A stretch of 64,000 nt of DNA from Clostridium sp. D43t1_170807_H7 (lineage in GTDB: Bacteria; Bacillota; Clostridia; Clostridiales; Clostridiaceae): positions 62,001-126,000 of the forward strand of contig NZ_JADNLK010000008.1 of assembly GCF_015555905.1 (NCBI RefSeq), written 5' to 3'. The notes under the pieces were generated by a model, which had not been told where the DNA came from, ran no database searches, and was given only the letters and a program-made list of their open reading frames with translations. The position numbers and the translations under genes are program-made. The first letter of the stretch is position 1, and each line of letters begins with the position of its first letter. Of this stretch, positions 45,852 through 57,055 are shown piece after piece.

Positions 45852-47787
45852 GATGAACAAATTCACTTTGCTAACCTTTGAATCAAAGAAAGAAGAGCTT
45901 CTTCGTAGACTACAAGGATTTTCAAATGTAGAGTTTATAAACTTACAAGATGAAAATTTATTAGAAGCTAATGAAGTTTTACAGTCTCTTTCAAAAGATG
46001 AGGTAGATTCAAATATAGCAAAGTATGAAGAAGATTTATCAAAGGCTAAAACTACTCTAGACTTTTTAACTAGCTATATGCCTAAAAAGTCAGGATTAAA
46101 AGCATTAGAGGATGACAAGGAATACTTAACTATTGATGAGTTAGAAAAAGCAGTTAAAAATATTAACTGGCATGAAATCTATAGCAAAGTTAAGGAAAAG
46201 GAAGATGAGCTTCACAGCTTAGAAAGCAAGATTACTAAGCTAGAAGGCGAAATTGAAGTTTTAACTCCATGGCAAGCCTTAGATATTTCTTTTGAAGCTC
46301 TAAATGAGCTAAATGCAGTATCAACTTTTGTTGGAAGTATTTCAAAGCAATATGAAGCACAACTTAATGAAAGTTTAGATGCTGAGTATGTTGAGATTAT
46401 TTCAAGAGGTAATAACGACATAAATATAGTAGTCGTGGCTTTAAAAGAAAGACATGATGAAGTATTAAATCTTTTAAGAGGATTTGGATTTAGTTCATTT
46501 AAATCAGAGTTTGATGAAATACCACAAGTAGTTATTACAAATCATGCTCATGAAATAGAAGAATTAAAATCTAAAATATTCTTTGTAAAAGAAGAAGTAG
46601 CTTCTTTTGAAGAAGACTACAAAAAGATGAAGTTAGTTTATGATTATCTTACAAATGCTGTTTTAAGATATAAAGCATCAAATAACTTCTTAAGAACTAC
46701 TAATACTGTTACTATTCAAGGATGGTGTGGAGTAGAGAAAAATGAACAACTTCAAAAAATATGTAAAGAAGTTTTAAAAGATGATTATTACATATCATTT
46801 GAAGATGTAAAAGAAGATGAGATAGATGAAGTTCCAGTTAAACTTAAAAATGGACTACTTAACAAAACATTTGAATCTGTAACAGAAATGTATAGTTTAC
46901 CAAAATATAATGAAGTAGATCCTACTCCATTATTAGTACCATTCTATTTAATATTCTTTGGTATGATGGTAGCAGATGTTGGATACGGATTAGTAATGTT
47001 AATTGCTGCATTCTGTGCAATGAAATTCTTAAAATTAAATAAGAAAAATCAAGACTTCGCTAGATTCTTCTTATTCTTAAGTATACCTACTATAGTTATA
47101 GGTTTAATTTATGGATCATTCTTTGGAGATGCAGTAAAAATACCAGGACTTATAAATCCAACGAAAGATGTTAATACACTTTTAGTTGCTTCAATAGTAT
47201 TTGGTGTTATACAAATATTCTTTGGATTATTTGTAAAAGCTTATAGTTTAATTAAAGCTGGAAAACCAAAAGATGCATTTTATGATGTTGGTTCATGGCT
47301 TATAACTTTAATATCAATTGGTGTATTAGCTGGTTGTATAATGCTTGGATGGCCATCAGTAATTAAATATATTGCAATTGCAGCAATGATATTTGGTATG
47401 TTAGTTATAGTATTAACTGGTGGTAGAGCTGAAAAGACAAAAGGTGCTCAAATAGGGCAAGGTTTATATGCTTTATATGGAATAACAGGTTATATTGGTG
47501 ACTTAGTTTCATATACAAGACTTATGGCATTAGGATTATCAGGTGGAAGTATTGCGATGGCATTAAATCTTTTAATGAAATCATTAACTGGACCATTTAT
47601 AGTACTTATACCATTTGTATTCGTAGCAGCTCATATATTTAACTTATTACTTGGGTTATTAGGAGCATACGTTCATACGGCAAGATTACAATACGTAGAA
47701 TATTTCTCAAAATTCTATGAAGGTGGAGGAAGAGCATTTACTCCATTCAAAGCATCAGAAAAATATATGAATTTAAAAGAAAACTAG
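45838..47787 (+). CDS. ntpI: V-type ATPase membrane subunit I (a subunit)
   Basis: A 649-residue membrane stator subunit. The N-terminal cytoplasmic half (about 1-370) is coiled coil with Glu/Lys repeats. The C-terminal half has seven or eight hydrophobic helices and the ion half-channel, including YTRLMALGLSGGSIAMALN with the conserved Arg. It starts inside the end of the previous gene, so translation is coupled. Confidence 0.95.
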   Translation: MAIVKMNKFTLLTFESKKEELLRRLQGFSNVEFINLQDENLLEANEVLQSLSKDEVDSNIAKYEEDLSKAKTTLDFLTSYMPKKSGLKALEDDKEYLTIDELEKAVKNINWHEIYSKVKEKEDELHSLESKITKLEGEIEVLTPWQALDISFEALNELNAVSTFVGSISKQYEAQLNESLDAEYVEIISRGNNDINIVVVALKERHDEVLNLLRGFGFSSFKSEFDEIPQVVITNHAHEIEELKSKIFFVKEEVASFEEDYKKMKLVYDYLTNAVLRYKASNNFLRTTNTVTIQGWCGVEKNEQLQKICKEVLKDDYYISFEDVKEDEIDEVPVKLKNGLLNKTFESVTEMYSLPKYNEVDPTPLLVPFYLIFFGMMVADVGYGLVMLIAAFCAMKFLKLNKKNQDFARFFLFLSIPTIVIGLIYGSFFGDAVKIPGLINPTKDVNTLLVASIVFGVIQIFFGLFVKAYSLIKAGKPKDAFYDVGSWLITLISIGVLAGCIMLGWPSVIKYIAIAAMIFGMLVIVLTGGRAEKTKGAQIGQGLYALYGITGYIGDLVSYTRLMALGLSGGSIAMALNLLMKSLTGPFIVLIPFVFVAAHIFNLLLGLLGAYVHTARLQYVEYFSKFYEGGGRAFTPFKASEKYMNLKEN

Positions 47788-48282
<495 letters not shown>

Positions 48283-48334
48283 TTTTACATGGCAATATGA
48301 AATTAGCGTCAATATAAGATTGGAGATATAAATT

Positions 48335-48919
48335 ATGTCAAATGTAAAGAATATAACTTCTAAAATCCTTAAGGATGCAGAAGCTGGAAAGGAAAATATC
48401 TTAGCAACTGCTACTGAAGAAAAGAACAAAATTATTTCTAAAAAAGTAAGCAGTGCAAATGAAATTGCACAAGAAATTTTAGATAAAGCTGAAGTTGAAG
48501 CTAAATCTAAAAAAGAAAGAGTAATTTCTAGCGCTAAACTAAAGGTTAGAAATAACAAATTAGCAGCTAAGCAAGAAATCATAGATGAAGTTTTTGAAAA
48601 GAGCATAGATAAATTAACAAAGTTATCTAAAGAAGAGTTCTTAAACTTTGTAAAAAATACAATTTCATCAATGAATTTAACTGGAAAGCAAACATTAATT
48701 TTAAATGAAACAGGATTAAAGTTTGTAGATGCAGCTTTCATTGAAGAATTAAATAAAAAGGTAAATGCAGAAATTACTTTAAGTGAAACTGCTGGTAACT
48801 TTAAAGGTGGTTTCATCTTAGAAAATAACGGCATAGAAATAAATAGCACTTATGAAGCTTTAGTAAGCTCATTAAGAGATGAGTTAGAGTTTGAAGTGGC
48901 AAAGGTGTTATTTAATTAA
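48335..48919 (+). CDS. atpE: V-type ATPase stalk subunit E
   Basis: A 194-residue protein. The N-terminal half is a long coiled coil (KILKDAEAGKENILATATEEK), pairing with the G/H subunit as stator. The C-terminal half (ISSMNLTGKQTLILNE and GGFILENNGIEINSTYEALV) is the globular domain that binds the catalytic head. GATTGGAGA precedes the ATG. Confidence 0.92.
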   Translation: MSNVKNITSKILKDAEAGKENILATATEEKNKIISKKVSSANEIAQEILDKAEVEAKSKKERVISSAKLKVRNNKLAAKQEIIDEVFEKSIDKLTKLSKEEFLNFVKNTISSMNLTGKQTLILNETGLKFVDAAFIEELNKKVNAEITLSETAGNFKGGFILENNGIEINSTYEALVSSLRDELEFEVAKVLFN

Positions 48920-48930
48920 GGAGGGGTAGT

Positions 48931-49932
48931 ATGGATGTAATGCAATTTACTCAAGCTCTTTCAAGAATTTGGGTATTGGAAACAAGACTCCTTGATAAGG
49001 CCAAAGTAGAAAGAATGTTAGAAGCTAATTCTGCTGATGAGGTTTTAAAAATACTTGGGGAAACTGAGTATGCAAATATAATGGGTAATGTAAAAAGAGC
49101 GGCTGATTACGAAGAAATTCTAAGCACTGAACTTAAGAGAGTTTACAAATTAGTTTATGAACTATGCCCAGTAAAAGAAATCGTAGATTTAATGAGCATT
49201 AAATATAAATACCATAATATTAAGGTTTTATTAAAGGGAAAATTCTTAAATAAAGATTTTTCAAATATGCTAATAGATTTAGGAAAAGAAGATTTAAGTG
49301 ATTTAAAGAGAAAAATTGATACAGATAATTTCAGAGACTTAAAAGGAAATGTTGAAAAAGCAGTTCTAGAAGTTATAGCTGATTTTGAAGTAAACAAAGA
49401 TCCTCAAAATATTGATATTATAGTAGATAGATATATGTTTAAAGAATTAGTAGAAATAAAGAAATCTTTAAATTATAAGTTTACAGATAAACTTGTAAAT
49501 GCAATTATTGATTCTACAAATATTAGAACTTTATTAAGAATTAAAAAGCAAGGCAAAGGAAGAGAATTTGCTTCAGAAGTATTAGTTAATGGTGGATCTA
49601 TAAGTAAAGATACATTGGTATCTATATTAAATGAAACACCAGAAAATATTATTTCAAAATTAAGCACAAGTGTATATTCTGATTTAATAAAAGACGGTGT
49701 TGAAGGATATATAGCTACAAATTCAGCAAATCTTTTAGAAAAGTTAAGTGATAATTATATTATGGATCTTATGAAAACTGGTAAGCTAGTAACATTTGGG
49801 CCAGAAAGAATTTTATCATACATTTATGCTAAGGAAACAGAAATTAAAATAATAAGAATTATTATGGTAGGAAAGCTTAATAATATTGCTGAGGAAGTAA
49901 TCAGAGAAAGGCTGCGTGATATTTATGTATAA
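48931..49932 (+). CDS. atpC: V-type ATPase subunit C
   Basis: A 333-residue helical, funnel-shaped subunit that joins the central shaft (D/F) to the c-ring. Motifs [17 protein letters not shown] and [15 protein letters not shown], and the end [19 protein letters not shown], match the archaeal/bacterial C (d) subunit. GGAGGGG precedes the ATG. Confidence 0.92.
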   Translation: MDVMQFTQALSRIWVLETRLLDKAKVERMLEANSADEVLKILGETEYANIMGNVKRAADYEEILSTELKRVYKLVYELCPVKEIVDLMSIKYKYHNIKVLLKGKFLNKDFSNMLIDLGKEDLSDLKRKIDTDNFRDLKGNVEKAVLEVIADFEVNKDPQNIDIIVDRYMFKELVEIKKSLNYKFTDKLVNAIIDSTNIRTLLRIKKQGKGREFASEVLVNGGSISKDTLVSILNETPENIISKLSTSVYSDLIKDGVEGYIATNSANLLEKLSDNYIMDLMKTGKLVTFGPERILSYIYAKETEIKIIRIIMVGKLNNIAEEVIRERLRDIYV

Positions 49933-50236
49933 GAAAATCGGTGTAGTTGGTGATAAAGACTCAGTTTTAGCATTCAAAGCTATTGGAATAGATGTATTTC
50001 CAGTTGTAGAAGCTGATGAGGCTAGAATCGCTGTTGATAGAATGGCTATGAATGGATATGCAGTTATCTTCATAACAGAGCAAGTTGCAGTAACTATTGA
50101 AGAAACAATTGAACGTTACAATAAGCAAATGCTTCCTGCTATAATCTTAATTCCAAGTAATCAAGGAACTCTAAACATAGGTTCAAAGAGAATCAGCGAT
50201 AGCGTAGAAAAAGCTGTTGGTGTAAATATTTTATAG
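49925..50236 (+). CDS. atpF: V-type ATPase subunit F
   Basis: A 103-residue Rossmann-like subunit ([21 protein letters not shown]...) of the central stalk. The C-terminal part is the flexible tail contacting A and B. I prefer ATG 49925, which overlaps the end of subunit C by 8 nt; GTG 49916 is in frame. Translational coupling is likely. Confidence 0.92.
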   Translation: MYKKIGVVGDKDSVLAFKAIGIDVFPVVEADEARIAVDRMAMNGYAVIFITEQVAVTIEETIERYNKQMLPAIILIPSNQGTLNIGSKRISDSVEKAVGVNIL

Positions 50237-50253
50237 GAAGGCAGGTTAGAAAT

Positions 50254-52023
50254 TTGAAGACCGGAAGAATAATCAAGGTTGCAGGTCCTTTAGTTGTTGC
50301 TGAAGGAATGGACGAAGCAAATATTTATGATATGGTTAAGGTTGGAGAAAAAGGTCTTATCGGAGAAATCATTGAAATGAGAGGCGATAAGGCATCTATC
50401 CAAGTTTACGAAGAAACTACAGGAATAGGGCCAGGGGACCCAGTTGTTACAACTGGAGAACCATTAAGTATAGAACTTGGGCCAGGGCTTATAGAGTCAA
50501 TGTTTGATGGAATACAAAGACCTCTAGATGCATTTGAAAAAGTAGCTCAATCACCATTCTTAACAAAAGGTGTTTCAGTTACTTCATTAAATAGAGAAAG
50601 AGTTTGGACTTTTAACCCTACAGTTGCAGTTGGAGATAAAGTTGAAGCTGGAGATGTAATAGGAACAGTTCAAGAAACTGCTGTTGTGTTACATAAAATA
50701 ATGGTTCCTTATGGAATAGAAGGGACTGTTAAAGAAATAAAGAGCGGAGATTTCACAGTTGTTGATACAGTTTGTGTTGTTGAAACAGCTAAAGGCGATA
50801 GAGAAGTTCAATTAATGCAAAAATGGCCTGCAAGAAAAGGTAGACCATATGCACAAAAATTAAAGCCAGAAGCTCCAATGACTACAGGTCAAAGAGTTAT
50901 CGATACATTCTTCCCAGTAGCTAAGGGGGGGGCTGCAGCCGTACCAGGTCCTTTCGGAGCAGGTAAGACAGTTGTTCAACACCAAATTGCAAAATGGGGA
51001 GATGCTGAAATAGTTGTTTACGTTGGATGCGGTGAGCGTGGTAACGAAATGACAGACGTTCTTAACGAGTTCCCAGAATTAAAAGACCCTAAAACTGGTG
51101 AATCTCTAATGAAGAGAACAGTTCTTATAGCTAATACTTCAAATATGCCAGTTGCTGCCAGAGAAGCTTGTATATACACAGGTATAACAATAGCTGAATA
51201 CTTTAGAGATATGGGATACTCAGTATCAATTATGGCTGACTCTACTTCAAGATGGGCTGAGGCATTAAGAGAAATGTCAGGTAGACTTGAAGAAATGCCA
51301 GGGGATGAAGGTTATCCAGCATACCTAGGTTCAAGACTTTCTGATTACTATGAAAGAGCTGGTAAAGTTGTTTGTTTAGGTAAAGATGGAAGACAAGGAG
51401 CTGTTACTGCAATTGGTGCGGTATCACCTCCAGGGGGAGACCTTTCAGAGCCAGTTACACAATCAACATTAAGAATAGTTAAAGTTTTCTGGGGATTAGA
51501 TGCTCAACTTGCATATAAGAGACACTTCCCAGCTATAAACTGGATTAACTCATATTCTTTATATTCTGACACAGTTGATGGTTACTTAAACAAAACTGTT
51601 GCTGAAGATTGGTCTGTTTTAAGACAAGAAGCTATGACTTTACTTCAAGAAGAATCAGGTTTACAAGAAATCGTAAGCTTAGTAGGTATAGATGCATTAT
51701 CTGAAAAAGATAGATTAAAATTAGAAGTTGCTAAGTCTGTAAGAGAAGACTATTTACAACAAAATGGTTTCCACGAAATAGACACTTATACTTCATTAGA
51801 TAAACAATACAAAATGTTAAAGCTTGTATTATTATTCAGAAAAGAAGCTGAAAGAGCTTTAGATGCAGGTGTTTACTTAGATAAAATCTTAGAATTAGAA
51901 GTAAGAGATAAGATTGCAAGAAGTAAATATATCCATGAAGATAACATATCTAGAATGGATGAAATTGCTGCTGAATTAAGAGCTAACATTGATACTTTAA
52001 TCAACGAAGGAGGGGTTCTTTAA
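50254..52023 (+). CDS. atpA: V-type ATPase catalytic subunit A
   Basis: A 589-residue catalytic head subunit. Walker A GPFGAGKT lies near residues 231-238, catalytic Glu in GCGERGNEM, and the V-type insertion (about 110-190) before it. TTG start after GAAGGCAGG. It contains a G8 run (50925-50932) in the codons for Lys-Gly-Gly-Ala just before Walker A, rare in this A+T-rich genome. Confidence 0.97.
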   Translation: MKTGRIIKVAGPLVVAEGMDEANIYDMVKVGEKGLIGEIIEMRGDKASIQVYEETTGIGPGDPVVTTGEPLSIELGPGLIESMFDGIQRPLDAFEKVAQSPFLTKGVSVTSLNRERVWTFNPTVAVGDKVEAGDVIGTVQETAVVLHKIMVPYGIEGTVKEIKSGDFTVVDTVCVVETAKGDREVQLMQKWPARKGRPYAQKLKPEAPMTTGQRVIDTFFPVAKGGAAAVPGPFGAGKTVVQHQIAKWGDAEIVVYVGCGERGNEMTDVLNEFPELKDPKTGESLMKRTVLIANTSNMPVAAREACIYTGITIAEYFRDMGYSVSIMADSTSRWAEALREMSGRLEEMPGDEGYPAYLGSRLSDYYERAGKVVCLGKDGRQGAVTAIGAVSPPGGDLSEPVTQSTLRIVKVFWGLDAQLAYKRHFPAINWINSYSLYSDTVDGYLNKTVAEDWSVLRQEAMTLLQEESGLQEIVSLVGIDALSEKDRLKLEVAKSVREDYLQQNGFHEIDTYTSLDKQYKMLKLVLLFRKEAERALDAGVYLDKILELEVRDKIARSKYIHEDNISRMDEIAAELRANIDTLINEGGVL

Positions 52024-53405
52024 TGCTTAAGGAGTATAGAACAATTACAGAAGTTGTTGGTCCTTTAATGGTTGTTGAAGGAGTTAGCGGTGTTAAGTAT
52101 GACGAACTAGTTGAAGTTGAATTACAAACTGGTGAATTAAGAAGAGGTAAGGTTCTAGAAGTTAATGGAACTAAAGCAATGGTTCAATTATTCGAAGGAT
52201 CATCAGGAATTAACCTAAAAGGAACTAAGGCTAAATTCTTAGGAAAGCCACTTCAATTAGGTGTATCAGAAGATATGCTAGGAAGAGTATTTGATGGAAT
52301 GGGTCATCCAATTGATAACGGTCCAAAAATAATACCAGAAAAGCAATTAGATATAAATGGGGAAGCAATTAACCCAGTATCAAGAAATTACCCATCAGAA
52401 TTTATACAAACAGGTATATCTGCAATTGATGGATTAAATACACTTGTTAGAGGACAAAAGTTACCAGTGTTCTCTGCATCAGGTCTTCCACATGCTCAAT
52501 TAGCTGCACAAATAGCAAGACAAGCGACTGTTTTAAATTCAGATGCTAACTTTGCCGTTGTTTTTGCTGCTATAGGTATAACATTCGAAGAATCTCAATT
52601 CTTCGTTGATGAATTCAAGAAGACAGGTGCTATAGATAATGCTGTATTATTTATGAACTTAGCTTCTGACCCAGCTATCGAAAGAATAGCTACACCAAGA
52701 ATGGCATTAACAGCTGCTGAATTCTTAGCATACGAAAAAGATATGCACGTTCTTGTTATCATGACAGATATAACTAACTATGCTGAAGCTTTAAGAGAAG
52801 TTTCTGCAGCTAGAAAAGAAGTTCCAGGTAGAAGAGGTTACCCAGGTTACTTATATACTGACCTTTCTACATTATATGAAAGAGCAGGTAGAATTAATGG
52901 AAGAGGTGGTTCAATTACACAAATTCCAATATTAACAATGCCTGAAGAAGATAAAACTCACCCAATTCCAGACTTAACTGGATATATTACAGAAGGACAA
53001 ATTATCCTTTCAAGAGAGTTATATAAGAAAGGTATTATGCCACCAATTGACGTATTACCATCACTTTCAAGACTTAAAGATAAAGGTATAGGTAAAGGTA
53101 AGACTAGAGAAGACCATGCTGATACAATGAACCAATTATTCTCAGCTTATGCACAAGGTAAGCAAGCTAAAGAATTATCAGCAATCTTAGGAGAATCTGC
53201 TTTATCTGAAACAGATAAGAAGTTTGCTAAGTTTGCAGAAGCATTTGAAGAACAATATGTTTCTCAAGGTTTCGAAGCAAATAGATCAATCGAAGAAACT
53301 TTAAATATAGGTTGGAAATTACTTACGATTCTTCCTAAGACAGAACTTAAGAGAATCAGAGATGAATATCTTGAAAAGTATATGCCAAAGGGAGATGAAG
53401 AGTAG
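52023..53405 (+). CDS. atpB: V-type ATPase regulatory subunit B
   Basis: A 460-residue non-catalytic head subunit. It contains [15 protein letters not shown] in place of Walker [19 protein letters not shown] and [35 protein letters not shown]. The ATG overlaps the stop of subunit A by one base. GGAGGGG is found 5 nt upstream, inside the A gene. Confidence 0.97.
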   Translation: MLKEYRTITEVVGPLMVVEGVSGVKYDELVEVELQTGELRRGKVLEVNGTKAMVQLFEGSSGINLKGTKAKFLGKPLQLGVSEDMLGRVFDGMGHPIDNGPKIIPEKQLDINGEAINPVSRNYPSEFIQTGISAIDGLNTLVRGQKLPVFSASGLPHAQLAAQIARQATVLNSDANFAVVFAAIGITFEESQFFVDEFKKTGAIDNAVLFMNLASDPAIERIATPRMALTAAEFLAYEKDMHVLVIMTDITNYAEALREVSAARKEVPGRRGYPGYLYTDLSTLYERAGRINGRGGSITQIPILTMPEEDKTHPIPDLTGYITEGQIILSRELYKKGIMPPIDVLPSLSRLKDKGIGKGKTREDHADTMNQLFSAYAQGKQAKELSAILGESALSETDKKFAKFAEAFEEQYVSQGFEANRSIEETLNIGWKLLTILPKTELKRIRDEYLEKYMPKGDEE

Positions 53406-53408
53406 AAT

Positions 53409-54053
53409 ATGGCAAAATTAAATGTCAATCCTACTAGAATGGAGCTATCTAAGCTGAAGAAAAGATTAGTTACTGCAGCAAGAGGGCATAAGCTTCTTAA
53501 AAACAAACAAGATGAGTTAATGAGACAATTTATTAATCTTGTTAAATATAACAATGAATTAAGAAAATCAGTAGAAGCTGAACTTGAAGGTTCATTTAAA
53601 GATTTCGTTATGGCTAGTGCTGTAATGAGTTCTGAATTTTTAGAAGAAGCAGTTGCTTATCCAAAAGATAGTGTATCTGTTGAAGTAGGAACAAAAAACA
53701 TAATGAGTGTTAATGTTCCGCAAATGAAATTCCACAGACAATTACAAGATAGTGAAGGAAGCATTTATCCATATGGTTTTGCCAATACATCTTCTGAATT
53801 AGATGATGCTATAGGAAAGCTAGAATCTATACTTCCTAAGCTTCTTGAATTAGCTGAAGTTGAAAAATCAACACAGTTAATGGCTGATGAAATTGAAAAG
53901 ACAAGAAGAAGAGTTAATGCCCTTGAATATATGACAATTCCTCAATTAGAAGAAACAATTAAGTTTATTAGAATGAAACTTGATGAAAATGAAAGAGGAG
54001 CTTTAACTAGATTAATGAAGGTTAAAGATATCATTAACGCAAGAGCAGAGTAG
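53409..54053 (+). CDS. atpD: V-type ATPase central-stalk subunit D
   Basis: A 214-residue protein making a long antiparallel coiled coil: N-terminal helix [27 protein letters not shown] and C-terminal helix [33 protein letters not shown]. It turns inside the A3B3 head. It starts 4 nt after subunit B and is the last gene of the operon. Confidence 0.96.
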   Translation: MAKLNVNPTRMELSKLKKRLVTAARGHKLLKNKQDELMRQFINLVKYNNELRKSVEAELEGSFKDFVMASAVMSSEFLEEAVAYPKDSVSVEVGTKNIMSVNVPQMKFHRQLQDSEGSIYPYGFANTSSELDDAIGKLESILPKLLELAEVEKSTQLMADEIEKTRRRVNALEYMTIPQLEETIKFIRMKLDENERGALTRLMKVKDIINARAE

Positions 54054-54072
54054 ATCTTTACATTATCACAAT

Positions 54073-54108
54073 AGGGAGTTGCTTTATTGCAACTCCCTTA
54101 ATTTTTTT
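54073..54108 (+). terminator. Terminator of the V-ATPase operon
   Basis: AGGGAGTTGC pairs with GCAACTCCCT, then TTAATTTTTTT. Confidence 0.92.
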
Positions 54109-54215
54109 CTTTAATGTATTTAATATTATATATTTGATAATGAAGTGAATTAATAGTATAATGCTAATAGAATACATAATATTGCATATTATGATAATTT
54201 TTAAGGAGAATCTTA

Positions 54216-55169
54216 ATGAAATATTTACTAGCGACAATAATAGCTTTTTCAACAGTATTTATTTTGACACCAATACTTATGAAATTAGCTTTTAAATATA
54301 ATTTTACTGATAAACCGACTAAGAGAAAAAAACATAAGGGTGAAACTCCACTTTGTGGTGGAATCGCTATGTTTATTGGATTCTTTATATCATATTTTAT
54401 TGTTTTTCATAATTATAGCTTTGATGAAAAATATGGAATATTTATAGGGTCACTATTAATATTAATTATAGGGGTAGTAGATGATTACTATAAGAGTATA
54501 GGAAAAGAATTTGGCATTACTCCAAGATTGATAGTTCAACTTTTAGCTGCAGTAATTGTATTTAAATCTGGAATTTCATTTGAAGGGTTTAAAAACCCAT
54601 TTACAGATGAGTACATAACATTATCACCTATAGTTCAATTTGTGCTTACTATAACATGGATTTTTGGTGTTACGACTGTAATAAATTGGTCTGATGGAAT
54701 GGATGGTTTAGCTGGAGGGTTATCATTTATTTCAGCAATGACTTTTGCAGCAACTGCCATAATATTAGGGCAACCACCATCATTGTTATTTTCTCTTATA
54801 ACAGCAGGAGTTGTATTAGCATTTTTATATTATAATAGGTATCCAGCAAAAGTATTTATGGGTGATTCGGGAGCTAATTTTTTAGGGTTTATTTTAAGTA
54901 TAATTGCTTTAGATGGAGCATTTAAAGGAGCAACAATATTAAGCTTAATGATACCAATTTTAGCTTTAGCTGTTCCGATCTTTGATAACATATTTGTTAT
55001 ATTTAAGAGATTTTCGGAAGGAAAACCTATATATCAAGCTGATAGAAGTCAAATTCATTATAGACTTCAAGAAAAAGGCTTAAATACTAATCAAATAGTA
55101 AGATTTATAAGTATAATTAGTTTAACTTGTAGTGTTATTTCTATATTGTTATTACTAATAAAATTTTAA
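54216..55169 (+). CDS. Polyprenyl-phosphate GlcNAc-1-phosphate transferase (WecA/TagO-like)
   Basis: A 317-residue membrane enzyme with about 10 helices that moves a sugar phosphate onto undecaprenyl phosphate, the first step of wall teichoic acid or other glycopolymers. Motifs: DKPTKRKKHKGETPLCGGIAMFIGF, VVDDYYKSIG (substrate Asp pair), NWSDGMDGLAGG, KVFMGDSGANFLGF and a cytoplasmic RSQIHYRL His motif. The GMDGLAGG and GDSGANFLGF motifs place it near TagO/RfbA rather than MraY. AAGGAGA precedes the ATG. Confidence 0.88.
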   Translation: MKYLLATIIAFSTVFILTPILMKLAFKYNFTDKPTKRKKHKGETPLCGGIAMFIGFFISYFIVFHNYSFDEKYGIFIGSLLILIIGVVDDYYKSIGKEFGITPRLIVQLLAAVIVFKSGISFEGFKNPFTDEYITLSPIVQFVLTITWIFGVTTVINWSDGMDGLAGGLSFISAMTFAATAIILGQPPSLLFSLITAGVVLAFLYYNRYPAKVFMGDSGANFLGFILSIIALDGAFKGATILSLMIPILALAVPIFDNIFVIFKRFSEGKPIYQADRSQIHYRLQEKGLNTNQIVRFISIISLTCSVISILLLLIKF

Positions 55170-55187
55170 TTTAGAAAAAAATAACTA

Positions 55188-55216
55188 TTTACAAATTCGG
55201 AAAAATTTTGTATAAT
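55188..55216 (+). promoter_or_regulatory. Promoter of the SAM riboswitch-metF-luxS unit
   Basis: TTTACA (55188-55193), 17-nt spacer, TATAAT (55211-55216), giving a start about 11 nt before the riboswitch. Confidence 0.75.
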
Positions 55217-55226
55217 TTAATAAAAT

Positions 55227-55457
55227 CTTATCAAGAGTGGTGGAGGGACTGGCCCGTTGAAACCCAGCAACCTGTTGCAAGTGACAAGTAATAAGTGACA
55301 AGTGGCAAGTTAATATTAATAACTTGTCATTTGTCACTTGAAGCCTGTCACTGTTCGAACGTGGTGCTAATTCCAACAGCTTTAAGCTGATAGATAAGGG
55401 TATTTTATAGGCAGAGTATTTTTAAACCTAAGGGAAATATCCTTTAGGTTTTTTTTA
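55227..55457 (+). promoter_or_regulatory. SAM-I (S-box) riboswitch with enlarged P3 arm
   Basis: The aptamer core is canonical: P1 CTTATC (55227-55232) with GATAAG (55393-55398), GGAGGGACTGGCCC kink-turn, GAAACCCAGCAACC, GGTGCTAATTCC and P4 CAGCTTTAAGCTG. The P3 arm is replaced by an 80-nt block of repeats (55273-55358) that fold into a long hairpin. An intrinsic terminator, AACCTAAGG/CCTTTAGGTT (55425-55450) with T8, follows. SAM binding should stop transcription before metF; low SAM allows readthrough to metF and probably luxS. Confidence 0.95.
55424..55457 (+). terminator. Riboswitch expression-platform terminator
   Basis: AAACCTAAGG pairs with CCTTTAGGTT (loop GAAATAT) followed by a run of T. 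Confidence 0.92.
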
Positions 55458-55577
55458 TTTTATAAAAAGAATAAGTAATAAAAACAAGAATAAGAATTTA
55501 TTAAGGAGTTTTAGTTATGAATATAAAGTTATTGTAATAAACTAAAAACTACTAACTAATTTTAAGGGGGCATTTTT

Positions 55578-56465
55578 ATGAAAATTAATGAATTATTTAA
55601 TAGTAAGGAGCTAGTATTTTCTTTTGAGATATTTCCACCAAAGGTTACATCACCAATTAGTACTATTTATAAGACTTTAGAGGAGTTAAAGGATTTAAAA
55701 CCAGATTTTATTAGTGTAACTTATGGGGCTGGTGGAAGTTTAACTAACAATAGAACAACTGAACTCTCCTCAGTTGTAAAAGAAAAATATGGAGTAGAAT
55801 CAGTGGCACATTTAACATGTATATCATCTACTGAGGAAGAAATAGATATTATCTTAGATGATTTAAAAATGAAAGGTGTAGAAAACATATTAGCTTTAAG
55901 AGGAGATATTCCAGTTGGGCAAGATCCTAAAGGAGAATTTAAATATGCATATGAGCTTATATCTCATATAAAAAATAGAGGAGATTTTAATATCTTGGGA
56001 GCATGTTATCCAGAGGGACATGTTAAGGGGAGAGATTTTAATGAGGATATGCTGCATTTAAAATTAAAAGAAGAAATGGGGGCAACTCAATTTATTTCTC
56101 AATTATTTTTGGATAATAATTATTTTTATAATATGTTAGAGCAAAAAGAGAAATTAGGAATTAAATCACCAATTCAAGCTGGAATTATGCCAGTAGTAAA
56201 TAAGAATCAAATAGAGAGAATAGCATCTTTATGTGGAGCTCATATTCCAGAAAAGTTTATTAAAATGATGAATAAATATGAACATGATAAAGATGCTTTA
56301 AGAGAAGCTGGTATTGCATATGCGGTTGAGCAAATAATAGATTTAGTTTCTACTGGTGTAGATGGAATTCATTTATATACAATGAATAATTCATATGTAG
56401 CAAGAAGAATACATGAAAATATAAATACAATTATAAATTCAATTAATAATAAAAAAGTTGTGTAA
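55578..56465 (+). CDS. metF: Methylenetetrahydrofolate reductase
   Basis: A 295-residue flavoenzyme that reduces methylene-THF to methyl-THF, supplying methyl groups to methionine synthesis. VFSFEIFPPK at residues 13-22, FISVTYGAGGS, ENILALRGD and IMPVVNKNQIERIASL with the conserved MP(I/V) are present. It lies behind an S-box riboswitch, as expected for a methionine gene, and luxS follows after 15 nt. TAAGGGGG precedes the ATG. Confidence 0.95.
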   Translation: MKINELFNSKELVFSFEIFPPKVTSPISTIYKTLEELKDLKPDFISVTYGAGGSLTNNRTTELSSVVKEKYGVESVAHLTCISSTEEEIDIILDDLKMKGVENILALRGDIPVGQDPKGEFKYAYELISHIKNRGDFNILGACYPEGHVKGRDFNEDMLHLKLKEEMGATQFISQLFLDNNYFYNMLEQKEKLGIKSPIQAGIMPVVNKNQIERIASLCGAHIPEKFIKMMNKYEHDKDALREAGIAYAVEQIIDLVSTGVDGIHLYTMNNSYVARRIHENINTIINSINNKKVV

Positions 56466-56480
56466 TATAGGAGGGTAACA

Positions 56481-56936
56481 ATGAATAAAGTAGAAAGTTT
56501 TGAATTAGATCACAGAAAGGTTAAAGCTCCATATATAAGGAAGTGTTGTTTATTAAATGGTCCACAAGGAGATTTTGTAACAAAGTTTGATATTAGATTT
56601 CTACAACCTAATAAAGAAGCTTTTGGAACTGCTGCAATGCATGGGTTAGAGCACTTATTAGCATATAAACTTAGAGATAATTTAGAAGGAATAATAGATT
56701 TTTCGCCAATGGGATGTAGAACTGGCTTTTACTTAAGTATTTTTGGTGATAGAGAAGCTAGTGATATAAAAATTGCAGTAGAAAATGCATTAAATGAAAT
56801 TTTAGAAGCTACAGAAATACCAGCGGCTAATGATATACAATGTGGAAATTATAGAGATTTATCACTATTTGGTGCTAAAGAATATGCTAAAGAAGCATTA
56901 GAAAAAGGTTTTTCTTTAAATATTTATGGTGAATAG
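56481..56936 (+). CDS. luxS: S-ribosylhomocysteine lyase
   Basis: A 151-residue metalloenzyme that splits S-ribosylhomocysteine to homocysteine and the AI-2 precursor DPD. Metal ligands are His54 and His58 in HGLEH and Cys121 in DIQCGN; catalytic Glu57 and Cys79 (MGCRTGF) are present. It is the second gene after the SAM riboswitch, so methyl-cycle demand and AI-2 output share one control. TAGGAGGG precedes the ATG. Confidence 0.97.
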   Translation: MNKVESFELDHRKVKAPYIRKCCLLNGPQGDFVTKFDIRFLQPNKEAFGTAAMHGLEHLLAYKLRDNLEGIIDFSPMGCRTGFYLSIFGDREASDIKIAVENALNEILEATEIPAANDIQCGNYRDLSLFGAKEYAKEALEKGFSLNIYGE

Positions 56937-56978
56937 TTGAAGTATTATTTATAATATAAAATTTAATAAAGGGGTAAT

Positions 56979-57026
56979 AAGCAAGGTTAAATATTTTTTT
57001 ATTATATAACCTTGCTTTATTTTTTC
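56979..57026 (+). terminator. Terminator after luxS
   Basis: AAGCAAGGTTA (56979-56989) pairs with TAACCTTGCTT (57007-57017), followed by TATTTTTTC. Confidence 0.85.
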
Positions 57027-57055
57027 AAATAATTTTAATTAATACTACTTTTATT

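Noticed and set aside
55185-55376. Minus-strand 63-codon frame
   Set aside because: It is antisense to the SAM riboswitch and arises from its repeats.
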